In this document: positions 1 through 10,259 of the stretch, piece after piece
Position numbering within the stretch: position 1 is the stretch's first letter
Layout of the letters: the number at the start of each line of letters is the position of its first letter
DNA from: an uncultured Litoreibacter sp.
Lineage (GTDB): Bacteria > Pseudomonadota > Alphaproteobacteria > Rhodobacterales > Rhodobacteraceae
NCBI RefSeq assembly: GCF_947487515.1
Contig: NZ_CANKWO010000001.1
Span: 434,001-498,000, forward strand
Direction: 5' to 3'
Length of the DNA: 64,000 bases
Position numbers and translations under genes: made by a program
The notes under the pieces: generated by a model
What the model was told of the DNA's origin: nothing
Database searches by the model: none
What the model saw: only the letters and a program-made list of their open reading frames with translations

Positions 1-663
1 CGCTGCCGCCGGCACGGACCGGCTGTCCATGACCGCTACATCAGGACAGCCGGGGGTTGCGATTGTGGTTTGCATGCCCTTGTACAGGACCACGGCCCCT
101 GACAAATCCGCCGCCCGCTGAGTGGCGTCTTTCTTTTCCTCCAAGGTGAACGGCGTGCCATCTTCACCCAACCCCGGAAACAAGCGCTTAAACTCGCCCG
201 CATGCGGGGTCAGCACGCAGGTTTCATGCAATTGCGGGAACAGGTCACGGTCTTGCGCCATCAGCGTCAAAGCATCGGCATCCAAAACCGTTGCCCGTTT
301 GGCCGCCAGCACCGCCCGAAGGATGGCGGATTGCGCAGGTTCCACCCCAAACCCCGGCCCGAGGCAAAGCGCGTTGATCCGTGCGTCTTCAGCCAAGATC
401 AGCGACAAATCCAACGCCTCCGACACCTCGCGCAGCATGATTCCCGTCAGCTGGGCCGCGCATTCGGGCAAAGCCTCCTGCGGCGCCCCAAGGGTCACAA
501 CCCCTGCTCCCACACGCAACGCCGCCATCGCCGCCAATCGCGCGGCACCGGTCCTGTAGGCAGGGCCGGATAGGATAAGGGCAGAGCCATGATCGAATTT
601 ATGCTGCTCTGCGCATTTCCGAAGAACCTTGATTTGGTCTGGCGTCATGGTGGGCAAAGTCAT
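1..663 (-). CDS. nnrD: ADP-dependent NAD(P)H-hydrate dehydratase (YjeF C-terminal family), truncated by window start
   Basis: Reverse-strand reading MTLPTMTPDQIKVLRKCAEQHKFDHGSALILSGPAYRTGAARLAAMAALRVGAGVVTLG; open at the window edge so absent from the ORF track. Confidence 0.8.
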   Translation of the reverse strand, partial: MTLPTMTPDQIKVLRKCAEQHKFDHGSALILSGPAYRTGAARLAAMAALRVGAGVVTLGAPQEALPECAAQLTGIMLREVSEALDLSLILAEDARINALCLGPGFGVEPAQSAILRAVLAAKRATVLDADALTLMAQDRDLFPQLHETCVLTPHAGEFKRLFPGLGEDGTPFTLEEKKDATQRAADLSGAVVLYKGMQTTIATPGCPDVAVMDSRSVPAAA

Positions 664-848
664 ATTTTGCGTCCTTGGTCACGGTTGCAGCTGCCCGCTT
701 CTATACCGCGCCATAGAGATTGCCCAACAAGACGAAGTTTACATTTCGCACATTTTTTAATCATACCGCACAAAAATCAGCCACGCCCCACCTCCACAAG
801 CCGGATCATGGCTCCATCTCCCGCGCGCCAATTGTACCTCCCAATTGA

Positions 849-1232
<384 letters not shown>

Positions 1233-1265
1233 ATCAATCTTAACTGACAGAAGAGGAACCGTCAG

Positions 1266-2672
1266 ATGAGCAACAAAGATATGTTGAAGACCATCAAAGA
1301 CGAGGGTGTTGAATACGTCGACATCCGTTTCACCGACCCACGCGGCAAGCTGCAGCACGTCACCATCGTAGCCGACCTTGTCGACGAAGACTTCCTTGAG
1401 GAAGGCTTCATGTTTGACGGCTCGTCCATCGCAGGTTGGAAATCCATCGACGAATCCGACATGAAGCTGATGCCAGACGCATCCTCCGCTTACATGGACC
1501 CCTTCTACGCAGAAAAAACTTTGTGCGTGCACTGCTCCGTTGTAGAGCCGGACACCATGGAGCCTTACGACCGCGACCCACGTGGCACAGCAGAAAAGGC
1601 CGAAGCCTATCTGAAGACCTCCGGCATCGGTGACGTATCCTACTTCGGTCCAGAAGCTGAATTCTTCTTGTTCGACGACGTTCGCTTCTCGGTTGAGATG
1701 AACAAAGTGTCCTTCGAAGTCGACGCCCAAGACGCCTCTTGGAACTCCGACACCGAATACGAGATGGGCAACATGGGCCACCGTCCTGGCATCAAAGGCG
1801 GTTACTTCCCTGTGAACCCAACGGACGCAGCGCATGACCTGCGTGGCGAAATGCTGTCCACCATGAAGCGCATGGGCATGAAAGTTGACAAGCACCACCA
1901 CGAAGTGGCGTCTTGCCAGCATGAATTGGGCCTGATCTTTGGTTCTTTGACGCATCAAGCCGACGAGCTGCAAAAGTACAAGTATGTGATCCACAACGTG
2001 GCCCACGCCTATGGCAAATCAGCGACCTTCATGCCGAAGCCGATTGCTGGTGACAACGGCACTGGTATGCACGTCAACATGTCGATCTTCAAAGACGGCA
2101 AGCCTTTGTTCTCTGGCGATAAATATGCTGACCTGTCCCAAGAAGCCTTGTACTTCATCGGCGGCATCCTGAAGCACGCCAAATCGCTGAACGCGATCAC
2201 CAACCCGTCGACCAACTCCTACAAACGCCTGATCCCAGGCTTTGAAGCACCGGTTCTGCGCGCATATTCCGCACGTAACCGTTCGGGTTGTGTACGTATT
2301 CCATGGGCTGAAAATCCAAAAGCCAAGCGCGTGGAAGCCCGCTTCCCAGATCCAGCAGCGAACCCATACCTGTGCTTCGCAGCCCTTCTGATGGCTGGCC
2401 TTGACGGCATCAAAAACAAAATCGATCCAGGCCCATCTTCCGACAAAGATCTCTACGATCTGCCACCAGAAGAATTGGCAAACATCCCAACGGTTTGTGG
2501 GTCGCTTCGTGAAGCTCTGGAAGCTTTGGAAGAAGATCACGAGTATCTGCTGGCAGGTGACGTGTTCACCAAATCACAGATCGAAGGCTATGCAGAGCTG
2601 AAGTGGGAAGAGGTTTACGCCTATGAGCACACACCACACCCAATGGAATACAAGCTGTACTACAGCTGCTAA
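1266..2672 (+). CDS. glnA: Type I glutamine synthetase
   Basis: 468 aa, GlnA motifs (GTGMHVNMSIFKDG, NRSGCVRIP, adenylylation-region KLYYSC end); directly follows glnB. Confidence 0.98.
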   Translation: MSNKDMLKTIKDEGVEYVDIRFTDPRGKLQHVTIVADLVDEDFLEEGFMFDGSSIAGWKSIDESDMKLMPDASSAYMDPFYAEKTLCVHCSVVEPDTMEPYDRDPRGTAEKAEAYLKTSGIGDVSYFGPEAEFFLFDDVRFSVEMNKVSFEVDAQDASWNSDTEYEMGNMGHRPGIKGGYFPVNPTDAAHDLRGEMLSTMKRMGMKVDKHHHEVASCQHELGLIFGSLTHQADELQKYKYVIHNVAHAYGKSATFMPKPIAGDNGTGMHVNMSIFKDGKPLFSGDKYADLSQEALYFIGGILKHAKSLNAITNPSTNSYKRLIPGFEAPVLRAYSARNRSGCVRIPWAENPKAKRVEARFPDPAANPYLCFAALLMAGLDGIKNKIDPGPSSDKDLYDLPPEELANIPTVCGSLREALEALEEDHEYLLAGDVFTKSQIEGYAELKWEEVYAYEHTPHPMEYKLYYSC

Positions 2673-2692
2673 TCCCTTGAGATAAAGAATTT

Positions 2693-2726
2693 AAAAGGCA
2701 TCCTTCTTATGAAGGGTGCCTTTTTC
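2693..2726 (+). terminator. Rho-independent terminator of glnBA
   Basis: AAAGGCAtCCTTC-TTAT-GAAGGgTGCCTTT stem followed by TTTTTC. Confidence 0.85.
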
Positions 2727-2734
2727 TTTGCCCC

Positions 2735-3748
2735 TTAGACCGACAAGATTTGCGACTCTTGCAAGCCATGTGTCCCCGCCTCGACCGGCTGGAGATCACC
2801 AAGGGGCTCCATCGCGGTCCCTGCGATTGTCGCGTCCAAGTTCATGCTGTTTTCAGCGGGCATCTGCGGAATTGGCGCGGGGCCATCGCTTGGCGATACT
2901 GCTTGCCCCTCCAAACGAAGCGCGCGACATCCTCCGATCTGGCCAATACGCCCCTTGGCAAGCATCGAATTCCGACCGTCACGCAGTTGCGCCCCCTCCA
3001 AAATCCCTTCCGGCAATGCAATCAGCATATCCGGCTCCATGCTCAGCAAAGTTTGGACCGGCAGGCGAACTGACGGCAAATAGGCAAGCAGCCCCAACTC
3101 GCAATCCTGAATTGCCTCTACCATATCGGGGTTGATTTTCTTGGGCGCGGCCTTCACCTGCTCGACTGCTGCGGGGAACATCAAAATTGCCTGCCCGACC
3201 TTCAACCCCGGCCCGAGATCCAACGACAAGCGCAACACATCATAGGCCTTTTCCGACATCGTCAAACTCAAGGATGCGCGGTCAATTTGCGGGGCCACAT
3301 AGGAAAATCCGGCCAAAGCACTAGCATCGCGGCGATCGACGCTTAACTCCGCCAGTTTGGCGACCACAGAAGCCGCGAAACCTGTGCAAAGTGCCGCGTC
3401 AATTTCGGTCACCGGTCGCTCTACTCTCGGGGCTGCAGAGATGCGCCCTAAAGTTTGTTGCTCGATCAATGCATCGACCAACACCCCGTCAAATACGATC
3501 AACCCGCTGACACCGTCGGGCCCTTCCAGCACATGGGGAACCGCAATTTCATCAATGCAATCAATAGCCTTCGCTTGAACCATTCGCTGTGCTTGCGCAT
3601 CGCGGATCAACAGGTCAATGCTGTGACCGATTTTCGCAGGGCCGCGGAACAAACTGTCGGCGATGTCTTCCAACATGATGTGGCTGGCACCACGCTTGGG
3701 CTTGCTGGGGCGCACCATTTGCGCCAATGCGGTGTTGGATCCGGTCAA
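2735..3748 (-). CDS. FliM/FliN-family flagellar motor switch-like protein
   Basis: 337 aa; FliM-like middle region and SpoA-like C-terminal part (VRLPVQTLLSMEPDMLIALPEGILEGAQLRDG). Confidence 0.6.
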   Translation of the reverse strand: MTGSNTALAQMVRPSKPKRGASHIMLEDIADSLFRGPAKIGHSIDLLIRDAQAQRMVQAKAIDCIDEIAVPHVLEGPDGVSGLIVFDGVLVDALIEQQTLGRISAAPRVERPVTEIDAALCTGFAASVVAKLAELSVDRRDASALAGFSYVAPQIDRASLSLTMSEKAYDVLRLSLDLGPGLKVGQAILMFPAAVEQVKAAPKKINPDMVEAIQDCELGLLAYLPSVRLPVQTLLSMEPDMLIALPEGILEGAQLRDGRNSMLAKGRIGQIGGCRALRLEGQAVSPSDGPAPIPQMPAENSMNLDATIAGTAMEPLGDLQPVEAGTHGLQESQILSV

Positions 3749-3837
3749 AGAATTCGCCTATATGTTCGCGTCATGTTCTTGGCTAGAATGGACCGCTACT
3801 TCCTGCGAAATCTTTAACAACTAAACTTCTAACGAAA

Positions 3838-6507
3838 TTAGTTTGCCTCAATCGGCAGATGCACACGAAAGGCAGCGCCTCCCTGCCCGGGCACATACTC
3901 CAACGTCCCTCCTAAACGGTGCATAATTTCGCGACTGATCGCCAAGCCTAGCCCTGCACTTCCTGCGGCAGATTGGTCGCTCAAACGCGAAAACTTCTCG
4001 AAGATGACCGAACTTTCTTTCGCAGATATACCCGTCCCGTTGTCGACAAAATCAATATCCACCCCCCCCTGAGAGTGCGACACAGAAATCGCCAGCTTTG
4101 GCTGATCAGACACACAGTATTTTTGTGCATTGGAAATGAGGTTGATAAACACCTGACTTAACCGGTCTGTGTCGGTTCTGAGTTGCACATCCCTGCCGCC
4201 TTGGCGCGTGACCTTCAGCCCCGCCGTTTCGCGCGCATTCAACCCCGCAGAAACGACAGCACGGTCCAGCAGATCATGCAGACTGGCCCGTTGAATGTTC
4301 AACACAACCTGCCCGTTTTCCAAGACGCTGAGGTCAAGAAGATCGTCCAACAGTCGGGTCAGGCGAATGCTTTCTTCGTGAATAATTCCTGAATACCGCG
4401 TTCGAAGCGCCTTATCGATCCCGCCTTCCATCAGGAATTCGGAAAAGGACCGGATAGACGTCATAGGGGTCCGCAACTCATGGCTGACTTGACTGAGGAA
4501 GGCGTCTTTTTGAACCGAAAGAGCCGTCAATTTTGCGTTTGCTTCCCGTAGCTTACCGGCCGTCTTCTCCAACTCCCGCGATTGAGTTTCCAACTTGCTG
4601 GAATATTCCAGCATCTGCGCAGATTCGTCCGCCACCGCCAGCAAATCGCGCACGGTGATGGAGGCCTGACCATTGATTTGCCCGATCATCGCATGCGCCG
4701 TGGCCGCCCCAACAGAGCCCGCCAACTCACGTTCCAACAATGTTATGAAATCCGACGTCGGGTCAGGCAGATACCCGATCTTTCCCTGCCGTGTGGCCTC
4801 GCGTTGAAACAACGTCTGAGCCTCGCGTGCGCCCAAAAGCCGTTGCGCCATAACCAGCAGGTCTTCGGCCTCTGCCTGCCCACCGGTAGAGGCCACCGCC
4901 CCCTCGCCCCGTTCAAACACATTGACAAAGCTGGCCCCCTGCAAGCGTTCCATCGGGGTTGGGAAAGACACCAATGACACCACAACAAAGGCGATAATAT
5001 TCAAAGAGATGGACCAAAACATTGAATGCACCAACGGGTCCATATCTTGCACCCCCATCAACGCCTGTGGGCGCAAAGCCCCGATGCCCAAGGGGCCGGC
5101 TTCCAACATGGCGGCGGGAAAGCCACCGATCGCAGGCATGAACAGCGTGTAGATCCATAGCCCAAAGCCCACCAACAGTCCGGCAATCGCGCCGCGCCGC
5201 GTTGCCCCGCGCCAGAACAATCCCCCCAAAAGCGCCGGTATCACCTGCGCCACCCCCGCAAAGCTAACCAACCCGATGGCAGATAGCGCCGTGGTGCCGC
5301 CGGTCGTCCGGTAATAGGTGTAGCCCAGCCCCAACACAGCGGCGATGGAGATCCGCCGAGACAAAAGCACCACCTGACGCATATCGCCCGACATCGACGC
5401 GCCGCCTGCGCGGGTGCTTAGCCAGATCGGCACGACTATGTGGTTTGACACCATTGTCGCCAGCGCAATTGAGGCGACGATCACCATCGAGGTGGCGGAT
5501 GAAAACCCGCCCAGAAACGCCAAAAGTGCCAGCCCCTCCTGCCCCAACTCCAACGGCAACGTCAGCACAAACAAATCGGGGTTGGCGCCAACGGGCATGA
5601 CGGCCAATCCGACCACCGCAATGGGCAGGACAAACAAACTCATCGCCATCAGATAGGCCGGAAAGGCCCAAGCGGCGGTGCGCAGGTGGCGCTCGTCGGA
5701 GTTTTCGACCACCAGAACCTGAAACATGCGCGGCAGGCAAATGACCGCTGCGGCCGACAGAAATATCATGGAGGTCCAACGGCTTGGGCTAGGTTGCCAT
5801 TGCGCCACCGGACTGGATTCGATCACACGCATCGTCTCCGCAACGCCGCCCGACACCCCCCACACCACAAACAGGCCGACCGCTAGCAAGGCCACCAGCT
5901 TCACGATGGCCTCAAGGGCGATGGCCGTGACAACACCGTGGTGGCGCTCATTCGCGTCTAGGTTGCGGGTGCCAAAGAAGATGGTGAACAGTGCCAAGCC
6001 CACAGACAGCCAAAAGGCGGTGGCGTTCAGGTCGGAGCCACCGCTCGCGCCGCTGGGGAACTCCGAGAACACGGCAACCGATAGCGTCACCGATTGCAGC
6101 TGCAACGCAATATAGGGTGTGGTGCCCGCGATGGACAAAACGGTGACGATGACCGCAATGGCCGGCGACTTCCCGTAGCGGCTGGAGATCATATCGGCGA
6201 TCGAGGTAATCCGCTCCGCCTTCCCGATACGCACCAATTTGCGCAACAACCACCACCACGCGAGAAACACCAAAGTAGGGCCAAGATAGATCGTCAGATA
6301 CTCCAACCCCGAGCGCGCTGCATTGCCCACTGCGCCGTAAAAGGTCCATGCGGTGCAGTAAACGCTTAAGGATAATGTGTAGGTCCACGGAGAACGCAGC
6401 CAGCGTGAAGGCCCCGACAAGGCACGCCGATCCGCGTAAAAGGCCACGGCGAACAGCACAATCGTATATAGCAACGCCACCGTGACCAAGACGTTAAAGC
6501 TAACCAT
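3838..6507 (-). CDS. Sensor histidine kinase with N-terminal sodium:solute symporter (SSS/PutP-like) domain, CbrA/CrbS-type
   Basis: Multi-TM SSS region, H-box SHELRTPMTSIRSFSEFL, N box NLISNAQKYC, G box GLGLAISREI; start at MVSFNVLVTV overlaps upstream stop (TAATG). Confidence 0.9.
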   Translation of the reverse strand: MVSFNVLVTVALLYTIVLFAVAFYADRRALSGPSRWLRSPWTYTLSLSVYCTAWTFYGAVGNAARSGLEYLTIYLGPTLVFLAWWWLLRKLVRIGKAERITSIADMISSRYGKSPAIAVIVTVLSIAGTTPYIALQLQSVTLSVAVFSEFPSGASGGSDLNATAFWLSVGLALFTIFFGTRNLDANERHHGVVTAIALEAIVKLVALLAVGLFVVWGVSGGVAETMRVIESSPVAQWQPSPSRWTSMIFLSAAAVICLPRMFQVLVVENSDERHLRTAAWAFPAYLMAMSLFVLPIAVVGLAVMPVGANPDLFVLTLPLELGQEGLALLAFLGGFSSATSMVIVASIALATMVSNHIVVPIWLSTRAGGASMSGDMRQVVLLSRRISIAAVLGLGYTYYRTTGGTTALSAIGLVSFAGVAQVIPALLGGLFWRGATRRGAIAGLLVGFGLWIYTLFMPAIGGFPAAMLEAGPLGIGALRPQALMGVQDMDPLVHSMFWSISLNIIAFVVVSLVSFPTPMERLQGASFVNVFERGEGAVASTGGQAEAEDLLVMAQRLLGAREAQTLFQREATRQGKIGYLPDPTSDFITLLERELAGSVGAATAHAMIGQINGQASITVRDLLAVADESAQMLEYSSKLETQSRELEKTAGKLREANAKLTALSVQKDAFLSQVSHELRTPMTSIRSFSEFLMEGGIDKALRTRYSGIIHEESIRLTRLLDDLLDLSVLENGQVVLNIQRASLHDLLDRAVVSAGLNARETAGLKVTRQGGRDVQLRTDTDRLSQVFINLISNAQKYCVSDQPKLAISVSHSQGGVDIDFVDNGTGISAKESSVIFEKFSRLSDQSAAGSAGLGLAISREIMHRLGGTLEYVPGQGGAAFRVHLPIEAN

Positions 6508-6890
6508 TACGACCGCGTCCCGCCGGATTTGGGTTTGTCCTCGCGGGGGGTATCTGCCCCCGTGAGCCCGCGCGCGATGACCGCGCATGTTGCAATGAGG
6601 CTCAGCCAAACAAAGAAGAAATACCCCAGCCGCACCGAAGTGGTCCCTGACGTACCGTCCCCATAAGGGGTTCCCAGCAGCAGGGCCGGAATGACAAACA
6701 AAAACAACCCCAAGATCGGCAGCATTTTGGCAGCATCTACAAGGCGACGGTGCTGGTAGACGCGGCGCTCCAAAAACAACGAGCGCGAACTGGTGTTGGT
6801 GTGGGTCAAGCCGATGCGGCGACGCCCCTGCCCCTTGGGCTGGTCCTTCTCATCTGGCGTATGGCCGTCTTCGGGCACCTGCGCCATCAA
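6507..6890 (-). CDS. Small membrane protein with two predicted TM segments
   Basis: 127 aa, translationally coupled on both sides (ATGA with upstream RR, TAATG with downstream kinase). Confidence 0.65.
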   Translation of the reverse strand: MMAQVPEDGHTPDEKDQPKGQGRRRIGLTHTNTSSRSLFLERRVYQHRRLVDAAKMLPILGLFLFVIPALLLGTPYGDGTSGTTSVRLGYFFFVWLSLIATCAVIARGLTGADTPREDKPKSGGTRS

Positions 6891-7270
6891 GCCTTTGCGA
6901 CCGAGGCCGCATAGAGTTCGCGAACCTTGCCCAGCATTTCCTCATTGGAAAACGGTTTGGTCATAAAGTGGCTGACCCCGTAGCTTTCGGCAAGTTCACG
7001 GTCCTTGGTTTGGCCACGGGCGGTGAGCATCAAAATAGGCAAATCTCGGGTCACCGCGTCATTGCGCAAGTCGCGCAAAATGTCGAAGCCACTGCGACCG
7101 GGAAGCATGACATCCAAGATGACCACATCCGGCGACACCCGCTCCACCGCTTCAATGGCCTCTGTGCCCTGCGCATGGATTCGCACGGTCCAGCCGTCTC
7201 GCTCAAGCAAAAAGCTGATCGCCTCAATGATATTTGGCTCATCCTCCACAAGCAAAACCGACTTAGACAT
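6887..7270 (-). CDS. Single-domain (CheY-like) response regulator
   Basis: MSKSVLLVEDEPNIIEAISFLLERDG...VVILDVMLPGRSGFDILR...ILMLTARGQ...FMTKPF; no output domain. Confidence 0.92.
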   Translation of the reverse strand: MSKSVLLVEDEPNIIEAISFLLERDGWTVRIHAQGTEAIEAVERVSPDVVILDVMLPGRSGFDILRDLRNDAVTRDLPILMLTARGQTKDRELAESYGVSHFMTKPFSNEEMLGKVRELYAASVAKA

Positions 7271-7347
7271 GCGCCTTACTCCTCCCAAAGTTTGGCCGTA
7301 TGTGACCATTAGGCCTGAATTTCTCCAGTTGTCAAAACGCCGCTACG

Positions 7348-8637
7348 TCAACTTGAAGATAAAACCGTCGGTTCGCGTCGGTCTGCGCAGTCGCTGCGGG
7401 TGCAAATCCGGCACGATGCCCCCACCTGCACGCCGTGCTGTCCCGCGTCGCCGTCTACCGCCACCAGCAGCATGGTTGCGTGATAGCTCGCTGGGCGATC
7501 AAAGCGCAAAGGGCCGTTGGTATAGGCCAGGGCCATCGCGCTAAATTGCGTGCCATCTTCGCCTTCGATCAGCTGACGCAGAGGTTGCCCCGGAGTGCGC
7601 AGCGCCGCGTAAAGTGGCCACTGCGGGCACCCTGCCCCAAACCACGGCAACACCAATCCTGAAGGAGACTTGCGCGCCAACAGCGCTCCCGCCGCATCAC
7701 AGATCACCAATCCGAAATCCGGAACCGTGGCACTTCGCGGCAGGCTGGCAAGGCGTCTGAACACCGCCTCCAGCGGAGCATTAAACTGCGCCGACAAGGC
7801 CGAAGGATCAAAATTCGCCTCATGCGCCGCGGCGCTGAAGGCGTCAAACGGCATGGCTTGAGCGTCTTGCTGATATCTTGTGAGATAGTCGACCATCAGC
7901 TCATGTGCCTGTTTGCTGTCGATCTCTGGAAGGCGCGTTGCAAGGTCGTCTGCGTTCTGTCCGCGCTCCATTTCGTCAAAGTGATACGCCCGTGCGTCCA
8001 AGGCTGCGAACATGGCTTCCAGCGGTGTCGCATGGCTGGTGTCCTTGCGCGACAACCGATCCAGATGTGCAGCCATGGAGGCAGAGCTGTCGGCCAAACG
8101 GCGACTTTCCGTGTCGATGTTGGAATAGAACCTCGCTTGCCATTCTGCCCCTAGGTCCGGTGTTCCCACAAGGATCGAAGCGGTTGAACGAATGGCAGAC
8201 ACGGTGGTTAAAACCTCGTGCATTTTCTCTGACAACACGGGGTCATGGGTCAGCCGGTCATTCAACCCGCCGACGGTCTGCTCCAACCTGCGCAATCGGT
8301 GATGCTGGGCGGTGATCTTTGCCGCCCAACCGGGAAACCGCGCAACAAGATCGTCGATCTGGTCCAACTCCACCGACACAGCAGAATCTGTGGTCGCTGC
8401 ATCTTGCAAGTCGGCCACCACCGCACGTTCCGCCCCCTGACTTAAGGTAGATGGATCAATGCCGAGCACCTGAGACAAGGCCAACAGGGTTTTCCCACCG
8501 ATTCTGCGGCGGTTATGTTCGATCAGGTTCAGATAGCTCGCAGATATCCCCGTTTCACGCGCCAAATCCGCTTGTTTCATGCCACGCATCAGTCGATGTT
8601 CGCGAATTCTGGAGCCCGTCAGTGCAGATTTCGACAC
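7348..8637 (-). CDS. XRE-family transcriptional regulator of the ScfR/RamB-like short-chain fatty acyl-responsive type
   Basis: N-terminal HTH (GMKQADLARETGISASYLNLIEHNRRRIGGKTL) and Cys-rich C-terminus CRICTRSDCADRREP. Confidence 0.8.
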   Translation of the reverse strand: MSKSALTGSRIREHRLMRGMKQADLARETGISASYLNLIEHNRRRIGGKTLLALSQVLGIDPSTLSQGAERAVVADLQDAATTDSAVSVELDQIDDLVARFPGWAAKITAQHHRLRRLEQTVGGLNDRLTHDPVLSEKMHEVLTTVSAIRSTASILVGTPDLGAEWQARFYSNIDTESRRLADSSASMAAHLDRLSRKDTSHATPLEAMFAALDARAYHFDEMERGQNADDLATRLPEIDSKQAHELMVDYLTRYQQDAQAMPFDAFSAAAHEANFDPSALSAQFNAPLEAVFRRLASLPRSATVPDFGLVICDAAGALLARKSPSGLVLPWFGAGCPQWPLYAALRTPGQPLRQLIEGEDGTQFSAMALAYTNGPLRFDRPASYHATMLLVAVDGDAGQHGVQVGASCRICTRSDCADRREPTVLSSS

Positions 8638-8708
8638 GTTAATTCCTTTGCGTTGAGACAGGCACGACCCTGAAATATCATAGAATTTTCCCTACATTCC
8701 GCAGCACG

Positions 8709-8766
8709 TTGAAAATTAGTTTACACTTTCTGCGCCAGCAATGTCCATTTGTTTACAAATTTTCAA
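8709..8766. promoter_or_regulatory. Pair of inverted 17-bp motifs (candidate operator)
   Basis: TTGAAAATTAGTTTACA (8709-8725) and, on the other strand, TTGAAAATTTGTAAACA (8750-8766): 14/17 identical, centres 41 bp apart, in the divergent intergenic region. Confidence 0.5.
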
Positions 8767-8890
8767 AGCAAACCCAATGGCTTGTTGCGCGATTTACTAC
8801 CCCTCCTTGATACTAAGGTCAGCCTGAAGACTATCGGGCACAGGCTTTTCCTGAGGAGGAGGAAGCCACAATCACTTAGGGAGGATATTA

Positions 8891-10240
8891 ATGTCCAATT
8901 CGAACTTCACACGTCGTGGCTTGCTCAAGACGTCTGCAATGGCAGGCGGCGCATTGGCAATGCCAACGATTTTCAGCGGTGCCGCTTGGGGTGCTGGCTA
9001 TATGAACGAGCCTACCGGTTCCACTGTGACGCTTGGCTTCAACGTACCGCAATCCGGCCCATACGCGGATGAAGGCGCCGACGAGCTGCGCGCCTACGAG
9101 CTGGCCGTTGAGCACCTCAATGGTGGCGGCGACGGCGGCATGATGAACACCTTCTCGTCCAAAGCCCTCAAGGGCAACGGTATCTTGGGCAAGAAAGTCG
9201 AATTCGTCACTGGCGATACGCAGACTAAATCTGACGCGGCGCGCGCTTCGGCGAAGTCGATGATCGAAAAAGACGGCGCAGTTATGATCACGGGCGGGTC
9301 TTCCTCCGGTGTGGCGATCGCGGTTCAAGGTCTGTGCCAAGAGGCTGGCGTGATCTTCATGGCGGGCTTGACCCACTCCAATGACACCACCGGCAAAGAC
9401 AAAAAAGCCAATGGTTTCCGCCACTTCTTCAACGGTTACATGTCAGCCGCGGCTTTGGCCCCTGTGCTGGAGGCACGCTACGGCACGGACCGTACAGCCT
9501 ACCACCTGACCGCTGACTATACTTGGGGTTGGACACAGCAAGAATCCATCCAAGCTGCGACAGAAGCGATGGGTTGGCAGACTGCAAACAACGTGCTGAC
9601 ACCGCTGGCGACGACCGATTTCTCGGCTTATGTTGCTCCGGTTTTGAACTCTGGCGCTGATGTTTTGGTACTGAACCACTACGGCGGCAACATGGTGAAC
9701 TCGCTGACCTCTGCGGTTCAGTTCGGTCTGCGTGAAAAGCAGGTAAACGGCAAAGACTTTGAAATCGTCGTCCCACTGTACTCGCGCCTGATGGCACGGG
9801 GTGCTGGTGAAAACGTTAAGGGCATCTTCGGTTCCACAAACTGGCACTGGTCCTTGACTGACGAAGGCTCCAAAGCATTCGTCAAATCCTTCGGCGAGAA
9901 ATACGGCTTCCCGCCAAGCCAGGCGGCGCACACAGTGTACTGTCAGACCATGCTTTACGCAGATGCGGCAGAGCGTGCTGGCACCTTCAACCCATGTGGC
10001 ATCGCGCAGGCCCTCGAAGGCTTCAAGTTCGATGGCCTCGGCAACGGCGAAACAGAGTATCGCGCCGAAGACCACCAGTGCTTCAAAGACGTTCTGGTCG
10101 TGAAGGGTAAAGACAACCCGACGTCCGAGTTCGACCTTCTGGAAATCGTGGAAATCACCCCACGAGCACAGGTTGAATATGCGGTTGACCACGCAATGTT
10201 TGCCGGTGGCGATCTGGGGTCCTGCAACCCGGGCGCATAA
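8891..10240 (+). CDS. ABC transporter substrate-binding protein (branched-chain amino acid/urea type) with Tat-like signal
   Basis: SNFTRRGLLKTSAMAGGALAMP twin-arginine signal; periplasmic-binding (Peripla_BP_6-like) body; followed by livHMGF-like genes. Confidence 0.88.
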   Translation: MSNSNFTRRGLLKTSAMAGGALAMPTIFSGAAWGAGYMNEPTGSTVTLGFNVPQSGPYADEGADELRAYELAVEHLNGGGDGGMMNTFSSKALKGNGILGKKVEFVTGDTQTKSDAARASAKSMIEKDGAVMITGGSSSGVAIAVQGLCQEAGVIFMAGLTHSNDTTGKDKKANGFRHFFNGYMSAAALAPVLEARYGTDRTAYHLTADYTWGWTQQESIQAATEAMGWQTANNVLTPLATTDFSAYVAPVLNSGADVLVLNHYGGNMVNSLTSAVQFGLREKQVNGKDFEIVVPLYSRLMARGAGENVKGIFGSTNWHWSLTDEGSKAFVKSFGEKYGFPPSQAAHTVYCQTMLYADAAERAGTFNPCGIAQALEGFKFDGLGNGETEYRAEDHQCFKDVLVVKGKDNPTSEFDLLEIVEITPRAQVEYAVDHAMFAGGDLGSCNPGA

Positions 10241-10259
10241 GCTCAAGCTGACAATAACC

